64,000 nucleotides of DNA, from the NCBI GenBank assembly GCA_963921825.1, contig OY997588.1:62702617-62766616 (forward strand), given 5' to 3'. Made by a program: the position numbers and the translations under genes. This document shows positions 1 through 14,307 of this stretch, in pieces. The notes under the pieces were generated by a model. That model was not told the DNA's origin. It was given only the letters and a program-made list of their open reading frames with translations, and ran no database searches. This DNA is from Erodium maritimum. Lineage: Eukaryota > Streptophyta > Magnoliopsida > Geraniales > Geraniaceae. Within the stretch, counting starts at the first letter, position 1. The number at the start of each line of letters is the position of its first letter.

Positions 1-1750
1 AGTCTCCACCAACTAAAACCGCAGCTCTAAAGATTTCCAATGACCTCACAATGCATAAATAAATGTATTACGTCTTCAAAAGACCTTATGCAGAACCTGC
101 AAAACATGTCATTCAGCGAAATTCGCAGAACTCGTTTCTCAAGGAATGAGAAGGTTGGAACAACGTCATGGGCCATTAACCACACCAATGAAATAAATTT
201 TGGGGGCAGACCAAGGATCCAGAGTATCGACACCCAAGAATAAACACGACGATTTGATTCCAGTAGGAAATCATAAGCTAGACTCGAAGAGAAGCTCTTT
301 GATGATTTCGTCCACACAATGCTATCACGAGTCTCAAGACGAACAATCACCATACTCAACAAATCCATAAAATTTACAGGTACTGCTCCTTCTCCATACA
401 ACAAGCCTCGATGATATCTCAAGCTCCAGACCCCATTACTCCACACCTCAGCAATTTGTTTCCCCTTCGGTTGGCAATGACAAACAATCGAGGGAAACGA
501 AACTGAAAAGCTTCCTCTCTAAGCCAGACATCTTCCTAGAACTTGATTCTATTTCCATCACCGAGCATCCAATGCAAATTCTAACCTCCAAACAACGAAC
601 TGAAAGTATGATCTCTGGCCAAGGATATAATGTGACCAAAGATAAAATAATTGCCTGGCTTATCTAATGCATACAAGTCCCAGTCCCTAACATCCCACCC
701 GAATTTGCAGCAAAGAATACGTTTCCATAACAAATTTGAGTCATCATCAAAGCGGCAGAACCATTTGGCCAAGTGACTCGCATTTGCAGTTGTCAAACGA
801 CGAATACCAAGACCACCTTCTGTCTTGGGACAACAAGAAGTAGCCCAACTCACTTTGCATAGAACTCTCCTGGCTACAAATATGTGCCAAAGAAAACGAC
901 GCGGCCAAGACTCAGGAACAACAATCACCTTCTTGCGGGGGCTTAAATAAAGTCATATAGAAAATTGGGAGGGCTGAAAAACTGGTTTTGATCAACTTAA
1001 TTATGCTTGAGAAAGAAAGAGTTTTTTTTATTTCCCCAATGCCAAAGTGTTTTTAAAATTCATCATCACAAGATCCCATTGATAACCCAGATACTTGAGA
1101 GGTAAGTTACCCGAGATGCAGCCCAAAGTACTAGCAACTATATCTATAGACAAGATTGAACCATGAATAACCACAACCTGAGACTTGTGAAAATTAACTT
1201 TGATCCCGGAACATCTTTCAAAAGCTAGTAATGAAGTTTTCAGTAGTCCCAACTGATAAAGAGAGCCTCGAACAAACAATAAGGTGTCATCTGCAAATTG
1301 CAGATGATACACCACATGTCCTCCTTGACCTATCTCCACACCCAATAACTCTCCCAATCTCAGCCCTTCTTCTAACACTTGATGAACTCCCTCTACTTCT
1401 ATCAGAAATAGAATAAGGGACAATGGACACCCTTGACAAAGACCATTTTGAGTTTCAAAATCTCTATTGGGCGAGTCATTAATCAGAATTGCAATGGAAG
1501 CTTTCATACACGCAGCCATCCACTTCCTTCATCTATCACCAAAACTCATTATCCCCAAAACATCCAAAACATAGCTCCAAATAACCTTGTCATATGCTTT
1601 CTCGAAATCGAGTTCAAGCAAAATCGTCTCAATCTTTCTTTGCTTAACAAACTCCAATACCTCAACTACAATCACCACACCATCAACTAGTTGTCTGCCA
1701 ACTACAAAATCGCTTTGACAATTGGTTATAAGAAAGTTTGAAAACATGAA
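1..1750 (-). mobile_element. LINE (L1-type) non-LTR retrotransposon fragment, reverse transcriptase to C-terminal zinc-knuckle region
   Basis: Broken minus-strand frames follow LINE order. At 1747-1529 lies the RT block with the motif LDFEKAYDKV. At 1519-1028 are QGCPLSLILFL and the catalytic FADD. At 928-581 comes a post-RT stretch with GGLGIRRL. At 446-27 is a zf-RVT-like segment that contains a PPKFISLVWL-type stretch and C..C / H....C residues. Nothing recognisable as endonuclease precedes 1750, so the copy looks 5'-truncated, which is normal for LINEs. The 3' end lies beyond the left edge. Frameshifts and stops separate the blocks, so it is a relic. The identity is secure; the exact right boundary (about 1750) is not. 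Confidence 0.85.
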
Positions 1751-2483
1751 TTATAAACTAAAGGAGTATGACTTTATCTTGGTCAAATGAAAAGATGATC
1801 AGCCCACCATTTTCTCCTTTTTCTCCACACGCTCATGTGGTAGTTCTTTGCTTGTCCACATTTTGATGGCATGTATGCCTCTTGACCGTTTCAAGCACCT
1901 CTCTTGAATTTTGACCGCGTCACGCTCATGTCGCATCTCCTTGACTCGTGTCCTCTTTATTGTCATCACATGACCGAGTCAACCTTCAGTATGTGACACT
2001 TGGATGACCCCTTATATAGGGAAATAGCCTTCTACTTAATATGAGTCGTATTGGCCATGAACGTGACCGTGTTAACATGGTCAAGCCCTTGACTGGCCTG
2101 ACAGGACTTCGGTCATGGCTCAGCCACGAGAAACCTGTGTCTCGGACGCAACCAGACTTGGGACTCGGCCATGGTTGACATGGGCTGGCCGGATGTGCGT
2201 GAGAGTGAATTCGGTGCGGTGCAAAGAAGTACTCAACTACATTGATAATTTTGAGTTTAACTTGAGTGGTCCTAATCGGACCCATAGGGAAGACTCCGAA
2301 CCCTTGTCAAGTAAGACGGGTCCGGAGCATTCCATGAACGTGACCCCACAAGAGACATGAAAATGGGTACCAAAACTCAATCAAAAAAATCTTAAACAAA
2401 TACGAGCAATAAAAACATTACATTAATCAACAGAGCCTACATCATCACACTATAATATTATTCTCACCCTCCCCTAATCTCAA
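1751..2483. other. Intergenic stretch downstream of THI1, no gene recognised
   Basis: Between the LINE and the THI1 stop codon I see only short frames without family resemblance. The part nearest THI1 (about 2390-2483) is AT-rich and should hold the THI1 3' UTR. The part at 1800-2340 is more GC-rich, has many TTGAC words, and may be an old repeat. Confidence 0.4.
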
Positions 2484-4559
<2,076 letters not shown>

Positions 4560-4560
<1 letters not shown>

Positions 4561-6230
4561 TCCGTTCTCGTTGAGACTCTCGCCTAACCCTAACAGTGAT
4601 ATGAAGCTTTTTTTCTGCTGCCGTCGCTGTCACGCATCATGTTCAGTCGCCACTTTGGGCTGGGTCTGTTAGTCACGCCACCCTAATGTCCCCCGATCCC
4701 ATCCGGTCGTTTTCCTCGCAGACCACGCCTTGTGTGGGGGATAATATCGATGGGGTTGGCTGCCTTCGCCCCCATCATCTCCTTCTTCCTCTCTCGCTTT
4801 GGGCCGGCCCTATTCTCCTATGGTCTTGCCGGTCTCATGGTCTTCGATGTCGTTGTCGGCGGGACGTTCTGGTATTTGTCCAGGAGGATTGTTCCGCTGT
4901 CGAACGGTGACTTCCTCCCCAAGGTATGAGGCGGTCCCGCCTCGCCTAAACCCTAGCCCTACTACCCGGGCTAACCATAACCTTGCTCTGGTACCCAGGG
5001 CGGACGACGGGGATTTAATGGTTCCAACATTTAGTCCCTCTCGAAACCAAGGTGGGGGATCACTCGAGACGTGGTGATATGGTCGGCGTACTTCATGATC
5101 ACGACGACGCGGGTCTGGTCCCAGAGCTTGGTCTGGGACGCGTATGGGTGGAGGAGGAGGAGGACAATAGAAGTTGTTGCCATGTTTGCTCGGAGAGGAT
5201 GGGCGCGGAGGCGAGCTAGGGTTTGGATACCTTACGGTGGGGATGCTCCTGGGTCGGCCAGTGGGGCTTCTGGCTCTCCGTCTATGGCCTTGGGGAGAGA
5301 CGCGATGACCGGTGCGGAGGGGGAGGTTGCACGAAGGCCGGTTAGGTCGTCGCTCTCACCCCGGTATCCTCAGGGCCACCTTCCTGCATATCGGAGGGGT
5401 CTACTGCGGTATACTCCGGCGAGAGGGCCTCGTCCCCGTGTGAGTCGGCAGGAGTCCCAACCACCCTCTCTGGTTTCGATGGAGCAGAAGTTAACCGGGG
5501 ATCATGAAGTCGGCGCTGCACTGCAAGGACTCATGGAGGTAGCTGCCCACAACACATTGACAATGGACTCGATACCTAAGGAGAGATTGTCTCGAGGAAG
5601 GGATACCAACATGATAATGGACTCGATACCTAACCTGGGTCCCTGGTTTCCTACTAGGGACACCAGCCAACCGCCCGCGATAGGCCTCCCTGGGCGGTCC
5701 GCCCCAATGTCGGTGCCTTTTGTACATGGGAACAACCAGTAGGGGGTGGGTGGAGATCAGCCCTCTGCTTATTTGATTGTTGACCACCCGCCCTAGGAGC
5801 GTGGTGGGTTAGGAGGACGCCCACATCCTGGGGTGCGGGGGGTTTAGATGTCCACCACCCGTCACCTTGGGGAGCGCAACTGATGGAGCGCTGAAGAGGT
5901 CGGTGCCAACTCCTAATTGGGGAGCCGAGCTACAAGCGGGGAAGAGGCCCCACCGGGAGGGATGATTGACCATCAATGCATCGGGGACTGGCCTTGGGAG
6001 GGGTCCCCAGACAATGCTTTGCCGCCCACCATTATCATTATTGAGCTCCTAGAGTTCCGGTACCCCGTTCCCCCCCTTCGTATTCTGAATATGCCCGTGG
6101 GGCATCCAAATACTGTATGTGATGGTTCTTATATTAAAAGGCTCAGTGAACCCTTTTTCATTTATACTGACCTTCCGTGGTCGAGGAGCATGTTCCTCGA
6201 CGCACATCGATGTAATCGAAATTAAAGGAT
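4560..6230 (+). other. GC-rich unassigned repeat-like block with a 223-codon open frame
   Basis: Base composition jumps compared with the flanks. The longest plus frame (5071-5742) encodes an Arg/Gly/Pro-rich protein with no motif I recognise. Shorter overlapping frames (4686-5077) look like decayed coding sequence. An 18-base word occurs twice, at 5562-5579 and 5616-5633, and encodes MDSIP twice. A decayed retroelement (for example LINE ORF1 or LTR interior) is the likeliest origin, but neither RT, integrase nor termini are visible. Confidence 0.35.
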
Positions 6231-8460
6231 TTATAATATTGCACTTTTCGCTCAAAAACACAATACCCAGGGAGCTTTACGAATAGGACAAAATAGTCTT
6301 GAGAACATAATATGTTTGCATCTCCCGTAGGACATCCGGCGCTCATGAACTCGCAGAAACAGTTTAGTTTGCATCCTAGACAGATATAAATACCCCTACG
6401 ATGTACCCTGTAACAATAAATAAAGGAAACAAAAATAAAGTCCAACATCCAAAAACTAAAAAAGTAATGAAAACAAAAGAACCAAAAGCAGGAAATATAA
6501 AGAGCAAGATCCTCTGATGGAGTTTTCAACTCCCTGGATAAGAGTTTTCGTCTTAGTTCAGGGTCATAAGAGGCAGGCCACCAGTCCTCTACCCCCCAAG
6601 ATCGACGCACCCTCATGGTGCCTGGCGGGGCTGTTTAGCAGCCCTCTCCAATTCCTCATCATCTTCAGTATCCTCCTCATCTCCGAGTTGGAAATGGTCT
6701 ATCATCTGGTCCATTGCTCCCAACGCCCTCTACAGCTTTTCCTGGGTAGTCTTCTTAGTCTCTTGTTCCGCTTTGGCTCTGGTCCTGATCTTTTGCATCT
6801 TCAGTCTCTTTGGGCCAAGACCCCCACTCAACTCACACGACTCCTTCTGTTTCCCCTCACGAGCGAGGTCTGCTAGTAGTTGTTGAGGGGCATCCAGAAG
6901 AGAGGGTGATAATGACTGTGAGGTAGTCCAAATGAAAATGTTTAGGCCTCTTACCCCCTGTCATGTCCCAAACCCTGAATCAGGTTAGCTAGGTCATGAG
7001 TCTTCGTGATCTCACCTAGCCCACCTAACCAACCTGAATGCACCCCATGTAGAATTGGAGGTACCCCTATGAGATCCTACTAGGCCATGTCACTAGTCTT
7101 CGAATCTGTTTCCCCTTCCTCAATCGAGAGAACGGCAAAACCCTGTGTGGAGACAGATACCTCCCCCTCGAATTTTCCTATTGACTCAACCCCCGAATAA
7201 GGGATGGCGGCACCCCTTCCACCCTTGGTTCCCTCTGGTTCTGTGGAGGCCCCCAACGGTTCTGCAATAGTTTGAAAGTATCGATGCTCATGTTAGCACG
7301 TAATGAATCATCAAAACGTACCTCCTCTTTGTCGACTCCCCGAATCTGAGCAATGAAGTGTTGGATCCGATGAGTAAGCATGGCATACCGTGCATAATAC
7401 CCCGACATGCGTTAATACTACAAGTCCATAATTGTATCATGTCGGTGTCTCAGGAACTGGAGACGGACCATCCTCCTAATCGGCTTGTTGCCCGGAACAA
7501 AAAAAACGTCCAAGGCCCTCTGATTCGGTATGGGAGCTCCGGGGACAACTTGGCCGATCGAGGACGCCAGAAGTGCCCTGGTGTTATCAGTTCTAATGTC
7601 ACTAAGGATATTAAAAGCCCGGACCCTAATTTCCATGAACCGAAATGGAATCTTATCAAACTGCATGCAAGGAACATGGGGGAGAAAGATGAGGGGGTAC
7701 CTGATAAAGTTCCAAGGCCCGTTGTGACGGATCCGATTAAGGATGGTTTCATACGGGAATTAGAAGGAGACCACGTCTTGGGAGATGACTTCCACCCCCA
7801 TGTCATTCACTTGTCATAGCTTTAACATCACCCCGATTAAGACCTTTGGGGTATACCGGATACCAGTAATGAGTCGGCCAACCACAGATAGATGGTACTT
7901 GTCATCAGAACCGTCCGGAACGGCATCTCGAGGAACCACCACGACCGTGTCCTCATCTCCATCATCCCCCAATGAGACGCCTCCCAAGTGGTCGACGATA
8001 GCATCAAGTGAATCCCTAGCCGGTAGCAACGACACCCGCGGCTAGTGAACGCGCGGCTGAGACGGCGGGAGGATGACCTGTGGTGAGGCCACTAGCCTTG
8101 CATGCGGTAGTGCCCATTGGATCTGGCCATGGCCTTGGCGTTTCGACGAACGACAGTTCTCCGATGATTGTGGTCGGCCTTGCAGTAGGCCCCACCGCAT
8201 TATAGAGACCTAAACCTCCCCACGCACTCAGTTCTCTGTTTCCCCTTCCAGACGGGGAGAAGGGACATTAACGGTTGAGGTTTGCAGACGGCGTGGCGAT
8301 ATTGTGGCCGGGTTAGGTGTGGATGAGGTATTGATTATGCTCGGCGTGTGGCTACGAGAGGAGGAGGAGGAGGAACTAGAAGAGGGGGTCATTGGGAGTC
8401 AGAGGTTTGGAAATGGAAAAGTGAAAATGGAGGTTGTTGGGAGAGACATGGGATAACCCT
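6230..8460 (-). mobile_element. Decayed retroelement-like region, minus strand, gag-like plant transposon protein
   Basis: Minus frames at 7666-7418 and 7408-7178 look like consecutive pieces of one protein: FRFMEIRVRAFNILSD, a region with LRHRHDTIMDL, then MLTHRIQHFIAQIRGVDKEE. This resembles the uncharacterised plant retroelement (putative plant transposon protein) family, from memory and with modest confidence. A possible start lies near 8440-8380 in a Ser-rich stretch after a leader with TTAGGGTTA. The segment 6616-6158 looks like a 3' non-coding end. No RT, integrase or terminal repeats are seen. Confidence 0.35.
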
Positions 8461-9130
8461 AATTGAGCAGCGCTGCGGCTATAAAAACTTTAATTTGAAT
8501 CTCTTTATTTTTGAAAATTTTTAAGTTGTTATTTTTTCATTTAAATAGTTTGCTTATTTTAATAAGTAATAGAACAATTAGGCGTGATTACATTTGATCG
8601 AAAACCAACAGAGTCGCTAAGATGGTTGCCTGCTTTAGATCCGATGGTCGGTGTACAAATAGGACATCTTGTGGGATTTATTTATGTTTATTTTGGGTTA
8701 ATTACCTTTTTTACTCCTTTTCTATTGGTAACATATCTTTTATATCCTTATGTTTTGTGACGTTTAATAACATTCCATCCGTTTTGGTAACTGTCATTTA
8801 GTATCCTTTGTGAATTGGTCACAGATCATTTAATACCCTTTATGTATTGATAACAGAATATTTAATACCCCTTATGAATTGGTCACAGATCATCAAAAGG
8901 GCGTAAACTTGACCAAAACTTTGTCCAGAGCGTTACCAATACATCAAGGTACTAGTAATACAGCCATGTCCAATTCTTCCTCATCTCTATAGATCTGAAA
9001 GAGTCTGTGTTTGTTGGGGAAAACATGATCTTAGCTATATTTGGAAAGATAAGTATAGCAGAACCCTTTCCCTTTCTTGTCCTCTAGTGACAATGGGGCT
9101 ATTTTTTTTTATATTAGGAGGTTAGATTGT
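8460..9130. repeat. AT-rich region with diverged short repeats
   Basis: No gene is visible. Between about 8700 and 8900 the words TTTAATACCC and TTGGTCACAGATCAT recur several times with variation, suggesting three to four diverged copies of a roughly 45-60 bp unit. The right part, up to about 9130, may include the truncated edge of the neighbouring Gypsy relic. Confidence 0.5.
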
Positions 9131-9630
9131 TGGGCTTGGTTCTGGTTATTGGATTGAAATTGACCTTCTGGGATTGAAATTAGATCTTTGTCTAGTGTAA
9201 GATGCTTGTAATGCAGCTTGATAAGGTTTGAGTCTGGCCTCCTTTTGCCTGGCCATGAACATGGCATGAGATAATGATCTAGGCCTCAATAATTGTACTT
9301 CAGCTCTCAAATTTAGAATTAATCCACCCATTAAGTGTGAGATGAAATATTTCTCCTCAAAACAAGGATACTTACAATACATCAAAATCTTCAGCTCAGT
9401 GAATCTATTCTTATAATCCTGCACAATACCATATTATTTACAGTGCTGAAAATCTATTTGGACATCCTCATGGCTTCTAGCTTCAAATTTTCACATCAGA
9501 TCATGCCAAAATTGGTCCCATAAAACCAATCTATGCCCAAGGCAATATTCTGTATATCAAAACTTTGCATCTCCAGAAAAATGCAATGAGACCAACCTGA
9601 CTTTTTGCTCCTCAGGAACATAACGATAAG
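9131..9630 (-). pseudogene. Ty3/Gypsy gag, C-terminal part (split by an insertion)
   Basis: Reading minus from 9630, the frame gives YVPEEQKVRLVSLHFSGDA, WDQFWHDL, VQDYKNRFTELKILM, FISHLMGGL, LRAEVQLLRPRSL and A..MARQKEARLK. These are hallmarks of the retrotransposon gag domain that precedes the zinc knuckle. It continues directly the frame that ends at 15692, on the other side of the inserted element. A few stops (around 9560, 9500 and 9440) show decay. No zinc knuckle, protease or pol follows, so the element is truncated near 9130. Confidence 0.85.
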
Positions 9631-11039
9631 TGATGTGAACGTAAAATGCATCTATTCTAGATGTTTTTAGCCCACATTTCTAAGCTTTTCAGTCCCGGGA
9701 TTATGTGATTTAATTTATTTTTATCTCTATTTATTTAATTGATCTCTTTTGAATGGTATGTAGGAGTTTGATATAAAATAAGGAGTTTTGGAGCTAAATT
9801 GGGCAAAAAATCAGTTTAAGGAATTTTGGAGTATGACTAATCTTATAAAGGGGATAACTTTTGCATACGAGCTCTGATTTTCGCCCGTAAGATATCAAAT
9901 CGAAGGGAATTGAATTATCTACAACTTTGATGAAGGATTCGCCACTGTCCAAGATGCACGTTGGACGCACGGCGTGCGCCAAACGTGCGCGCGCAGATTT
10001 AGTTATTTTTTTGGCGAATTTCCCGTCTTATCCCTAGGGTTTAATGATGTATAAATAGAATTTTAGGGATTGTAATTGGTGATCACGAAATTGGCAGAGA
10101 AAAACACACTTTGAGAGAGCTTTAGGAGGGAGATTGAAGATCAAACAAAGGACCACGAACTCATTATCGAAGGTTCTTCGTAGGTTTTGATTATACTTTG
10201 ATATTTGTATTACTTTTTCAGTCAATATGATTATCATTGTTATTATCATTGCTTTGTGTTCGTATTTCATTGCGATGAACTAAATTCTCATTGATCTAGG
10301 GTTAGGGGAACGATGTGATGATTTGAATTAACGTGTTTTGGTTATACATTTGACAAACTAATATCTAGGATATCGTTTATTTAATTCTACTCTTAATGCT
10401 TCATTGCCTTGATCACGTGATGCATGATTTAATTATATTAACCAACAATTGAGAAATGAGGTTAATGTGAGGAAATAAGAATTAAATAGCTCGGGTTTTA
10501 ATCTAAGCCAAAATATGGTTAGACTGACACGAGTGCAATAGCTATAGGAGTAAAACCCGAAAGTTAGAGGAATTCATAGATTGTAGTGCTATATACCGCT
10601 CTACACCTAGGTTAGAGATAATTAGGTGGACCGAGTATGTTAGGGTCCTAATACGATCGAGAGATGGTTAGGACTATATTTAGAGAATTCCCGTTGCCCT
10701 TAGAATAATATTAGTTGCAAATGTATACCGAATCTCGTTAAGTAATGCATCACATTCGAACCCCGTTAAGGTCCTAGATCGCCTTTTACCTCTGATTTAC
10801 AATCCTGTGATTTTGTGCTCTATTTTCGGATCACTTATATTACTTCTTATTTGCATGAATTTATTATTTTCCAAAACCAATCAAACATCGGAATAGGAAT
10901 AGCTTGACTAGCGAATTAATTAACTAAAGTGCTTGTCTAATTGCTCCCTTGGGTACGATATCTCGAACTAAACCCCGAATACTACTTGACGACCGGTACG
11001 CTTGCCGTACCATTCTGAGGGTTAAATCTCGGAGTGTCA
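9631..11039 (+). repeat. 5' LTR of the Athila/Tat-type element
   Basis: It is 1409 bp, begins with TG and ends with CA. It is about 99% identical to 14308-15691 apart from a 24-bp segment, present here near 10720-10745, that the right LTR lacks. The deletion is bounded by a short ATG repeat. Confidence 0.95.
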
Positions 11040-11045
11040 AGTTAA

Positions 11046-11063
11046 TGGCGCCGTTGCCGGGGA
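11046..11063 (+). other. Primer-binding site (tRNA-Asp type) of the Athila/Tat-type element
   Basis: TGGCGCCGTTGCCGGGGA lies six bases after the LTR. This sequence is the usual PBS of Athila/Tat elements, generally attributed to tRNA-Asp (from memory). Confidence 0.85.
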
Positions 11064-11251
11064 GCAACTAAGGCAACTCTGATACGTTTATAATTCGTGT
11101 TAAGACTATTTCAATTTTTATTTGTATATATTTGTTTAGTTGATTCATTGCATTATTACTTTTATGGAGAATTGGTATTGTGATATTGCGTATTGTGATT
11201 GTTGCGGAGCTTATGATCATTCTAACTATAATTGTGAGCACTTGAATTCAA

Positions 11252-12352
11252 ATGCAATATTGGGAGGAGCCTTCCACTTGTGATCAAGGTTATCAAGTTG
11301 AACCACAAGAGTCTTCCTCCAAACTGGAGCAGATGATGTTAACCATGATGGCACAAATGAAGGAGGATAGAAAGGAGGTGATTGAGTTGTATAAGGCATC
11401 TGCGCAGGAGCAGCAGACAGTGAACCAGAACAATGATTCCTGGTTCCAGAAGTTGGAAATTCAATTGGGCCAAATAGCCAATGCAATTAATCAAATACAT
11501 CCTCTTATACAAGTGGTGAATGAGAGATCTCTACACGATCAAGCAATTCACATTGAGGAAGATCATTCCGAGCACTTAGGTGGTACAACAGAACAAGAAA
11601 CTCATTATCCAACCATGAGTTTAGAGGTAAGTGCAGAATGTGAGGTATCAAGTTCTTACTCCTCTTGTACAGTATCTATTCCATCTCCATGTAGTTTTGA
11701 TGCTGTGAATTATGTAGATGTAAATAATAATTGTATAATTGAAGAAAATAGTTCACAAGCGTTTGTTGAGCCGAATCCTTCCATAGTATCCATAGAGTTG
11801 GTTGAGAAATCCATAAGATATCCAAGGGGTACTATGGAAGATGCTCTTAAGAGAGGGTTGGTATTTGAATCTTCCATTGATTTTATTTTGGTAGACATCG
11901 AGCATGATGTCGAAATTCCCTTTAGCATGGGAGATTCATTTTTGGATTCTAGCAAATCAACTCTATATGTTCAACCCGTCCCATTGATTTTTAAATTAAA
12001 TGTTGAGCATAGAGTTGTTAATATTAAGCATGAATTTGCTGATACATTTGCTAGTCCCTATCACCCGTTTGTGAATTGTTACTCAATTGTGGTAAATGCT
12101 CTTGGCCCTTGTGGTCGTGAGACTTTTCCACCTCATGGTATTCATATCCCTATCGAGTTTTGCCAGGATGAGTCAAATCATAATTATTCTGTTCTGGCGA
12201 GCTTGATGAGATTAGCCTTGAGTTTGGAACTTGCGCAAAACTCAAGAAAATGGATTTTGTACTATATTGTGTGTCTTCTCCTAGTTTTTCACTCACATTT
12301 AAAGAGAAGAGCGCAATGGAAGTACGATATTTTTGGGAGGCCTCCTGATTGA
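11252..12352 (+). CDS. Gag-derived protein of the non-autonomous Athila/Tat-type element
   Basis: This is an open frame of 366 codons with no stops. The first 100 residues are Gln/Glu-rich and likely coiled-coil (KLEQMMLTMMAQMKEDRKEV, then LEIQLGQIANAIN), like the region after the zinc knuckle of Athila/Retrosat gag. The middle is acidic and Ser-rich. Around residue 200 there is YPRGTMEDAL, similar to the linker before the protease, but no D(T/S)G protease motif follows. The last 60 residues are hydrophobic. An upstream in-frame start nearer the PBS was not found. The frame may still be translated, but its function is unknown. Confidence 0.6.
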   Translation: MQYWEEPSTCDQGYQVEPQESSSKLEQMMLTMMAQMKEDRKEVIELYKASAQEQQTVNQNNDSWFQKLEIQLGQIANAINQIHPLIQVVNERSLHDQAIHIEEDHSEHLGGTTEQETHYPTMSLEVSAECEVSSSYSSCTVSIPSPCSFDAVNYVDVNNNCIIEENSSQAFVEPNPSIVSIELVEKSIRYPRGTMEDALKRGLVFESSIDFILVDIEHDVEIPFSMGDSFLDSSKSTLYVQPVPLIFKLNVEHRVVNIKHEFADTFASPYHPFVNCYSIVVNALGPCGRETFPPHGIHIPIEFCQDESNHNYSVLASLMRLALSLELAQNSRKWILYYIVCLLLVFHSHLKRRAQWKYDIFGRPPD

Positions 12353-14307
12353 GCCTCCTTCCCGTCGAGCTAACGACGCTAAACACATGCGCTTGTTGGG
12401 AGGCAACCCAATATCTCTACCCCTCTTCGTTTGTATATGTTTAGTCTTGCTCTTTTCTGATTATTTGTGCAAGTTGGTGATACAGGATGGAAGCTTGAGG
12501 GTTAAAGTTATATTTGTTGGCGCCGAGTTCTCGAGATCTCACTTGAGCGAAGTAGCATTCCATCTACCATGCATAAAGGCAATTTCCAGTATTCAGGAAA
12601 AAGTAGTACCGGTGAAGGGGCAGTATCTCTATCCCTCTATTGTTTATTATGTTAATATCTACTTGTGAACTTTGATGTTTATCTGGTGTGTGTTGAGCAC
12701 CTAATTTGTTGTGCTGATAGGTTATGCATCTTAGTTCTCTGATTTGGTTGACTGTTCTACACAAGTGTGGGGTTGCCTATATGTGGTTAGGAGCATGTAT
12801 AGGATTGAGTCGCACTGGGGACAGTGCAATGTTTTAAGTGTGGGGTGGGAGATCGTAGATCTTAGTGTATTTGTATTAGGTTCATGCATCATTTTGTGCT
12901 AAAAAATCGAAAATGAAAAAAATATTTTTGGTAGTTTATTGAGCTTAGTGCATATGATTTTAAGGTTTCAATGACTGGAATGTTGGACATGATCATTTTT
13001 CTTGCATAATTCAAAAGAGTGCATCGATTTAGTATGAATGAATTGACTTGTGTAAGCACATGTAGTGAGGCATGCTCGTTTGTTTGCATTCTAGGAAGTT
13101 ACTTTGATTTGTGCTTGAGTTCTCTAATTCCTATGCATGGAAACCTGAGTCTAGAACTTCACAGATATCCCCTCGAGGCGAAATAAAAATATGGAATTAG
13201 GTGATTAGGAAAATGATCATAGGCCATTTTTGGACCGTTTGTGCTAAATTGCCTACCTATGCGTTTATGATTATCCACTAGTCACCCTTATTGAGCCATG
13301 GGCTTTCATTTCTAACCTTTATATTATAAACCTATGTGCCCTTCATTTAATTTAAATACCCTTTGTTTTAATTGAACCCATACCTCTTGGCTTAGGTGCT
13401 TCTTGAGTGTGGTTATTGTGGTTGGTGGTTGGAAATGGGGTATAGAATGAGGAAGAAATATGTATTTATTATTGTGCCGGGTTTATGATCATTATTGCTG
13501 CTTCCTGCCTTACCCCCAAAAAGAATGAGGAAAGAAAAAAAAATTCTCTTCTATGCAAAAACAAAAGTGTGGGGAAAGGCTGAACAATTAGAGCAGGTAG
13601 AAAGAAAGGCATTATAATTGTTGATGCTCACAAGAAAACAAAAAAGGAAAAGAGAAGTAGTCGTGCACAATTGGGGGTTATGGGTCGTGAGAAACACTTT
13701 CAGGGATGTGAGTTGAAGCATGTTTGCCAAGATGTATCTGTTGAGCTCCTTTTCATATACCTTACCATACCCTATGCCTAGCCGAACATTATAAGCCTAA
13801 TAAAGCCCTATGTGATTCATGATCGCTTAAATTCCTTATAATTAGTGGAGAGGGGATTGAAAATGCTTGCATATGAATCTCTAAGAACCGTGTATAGGGA
13901 AAAGAGGAACGCCTATCAAAGTTAACATAAGGTTTGTAAACTAAATTGAGTAGGCTTTATTGCTAGTCGCTTCACATGCAGCATGTTCATCGGTTTATGC
14001 ATTATTTTGAGCTGTGTAAGAATTTTTGGCATGTGATAACTCTGAGAAAACCCTTTTGATCAATTTGTGTGCTTGGGCTCGTAAATTGCCAACTTTCCGT
14101 AAACTTTTGCATGCAGCATATAGTTGAGTCATAGGTTGCATTAGTAATAGGATAATGCATTGCACGTGCATCTTTATTTTCATTGTCTGAATAAAGGAGG
14201 CCCGGACTCCTCCTATCGAGGTGAACCTCGGGGTTTAACCGGGACATATCTTATTGTTTTTAGTAATTTGGTTTTCTCGGGGCGAGAAAAGCTTAAGTGT
14301 GGGGTGT
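12353..14307 (+). other. 3' non-coding internal region of the Athila/Tat-type element
   Basis: No coding potential is seen. It contains GGGAGGCAACCCAA near 12395 and four copies of AAGTGTGGGG-like words (about 12762, 12836, 13565 and 14294), the last forming the polypurine tract in front of the right LTR. Confidence 0.75.

Noticed and set aside
9794..10270. Two minus-strand frames repeated exactly at 14471-14946
   Set aside because: They lie inside the two LTRs, so the duplication reflects LTR copies rather than a duplicated gene.
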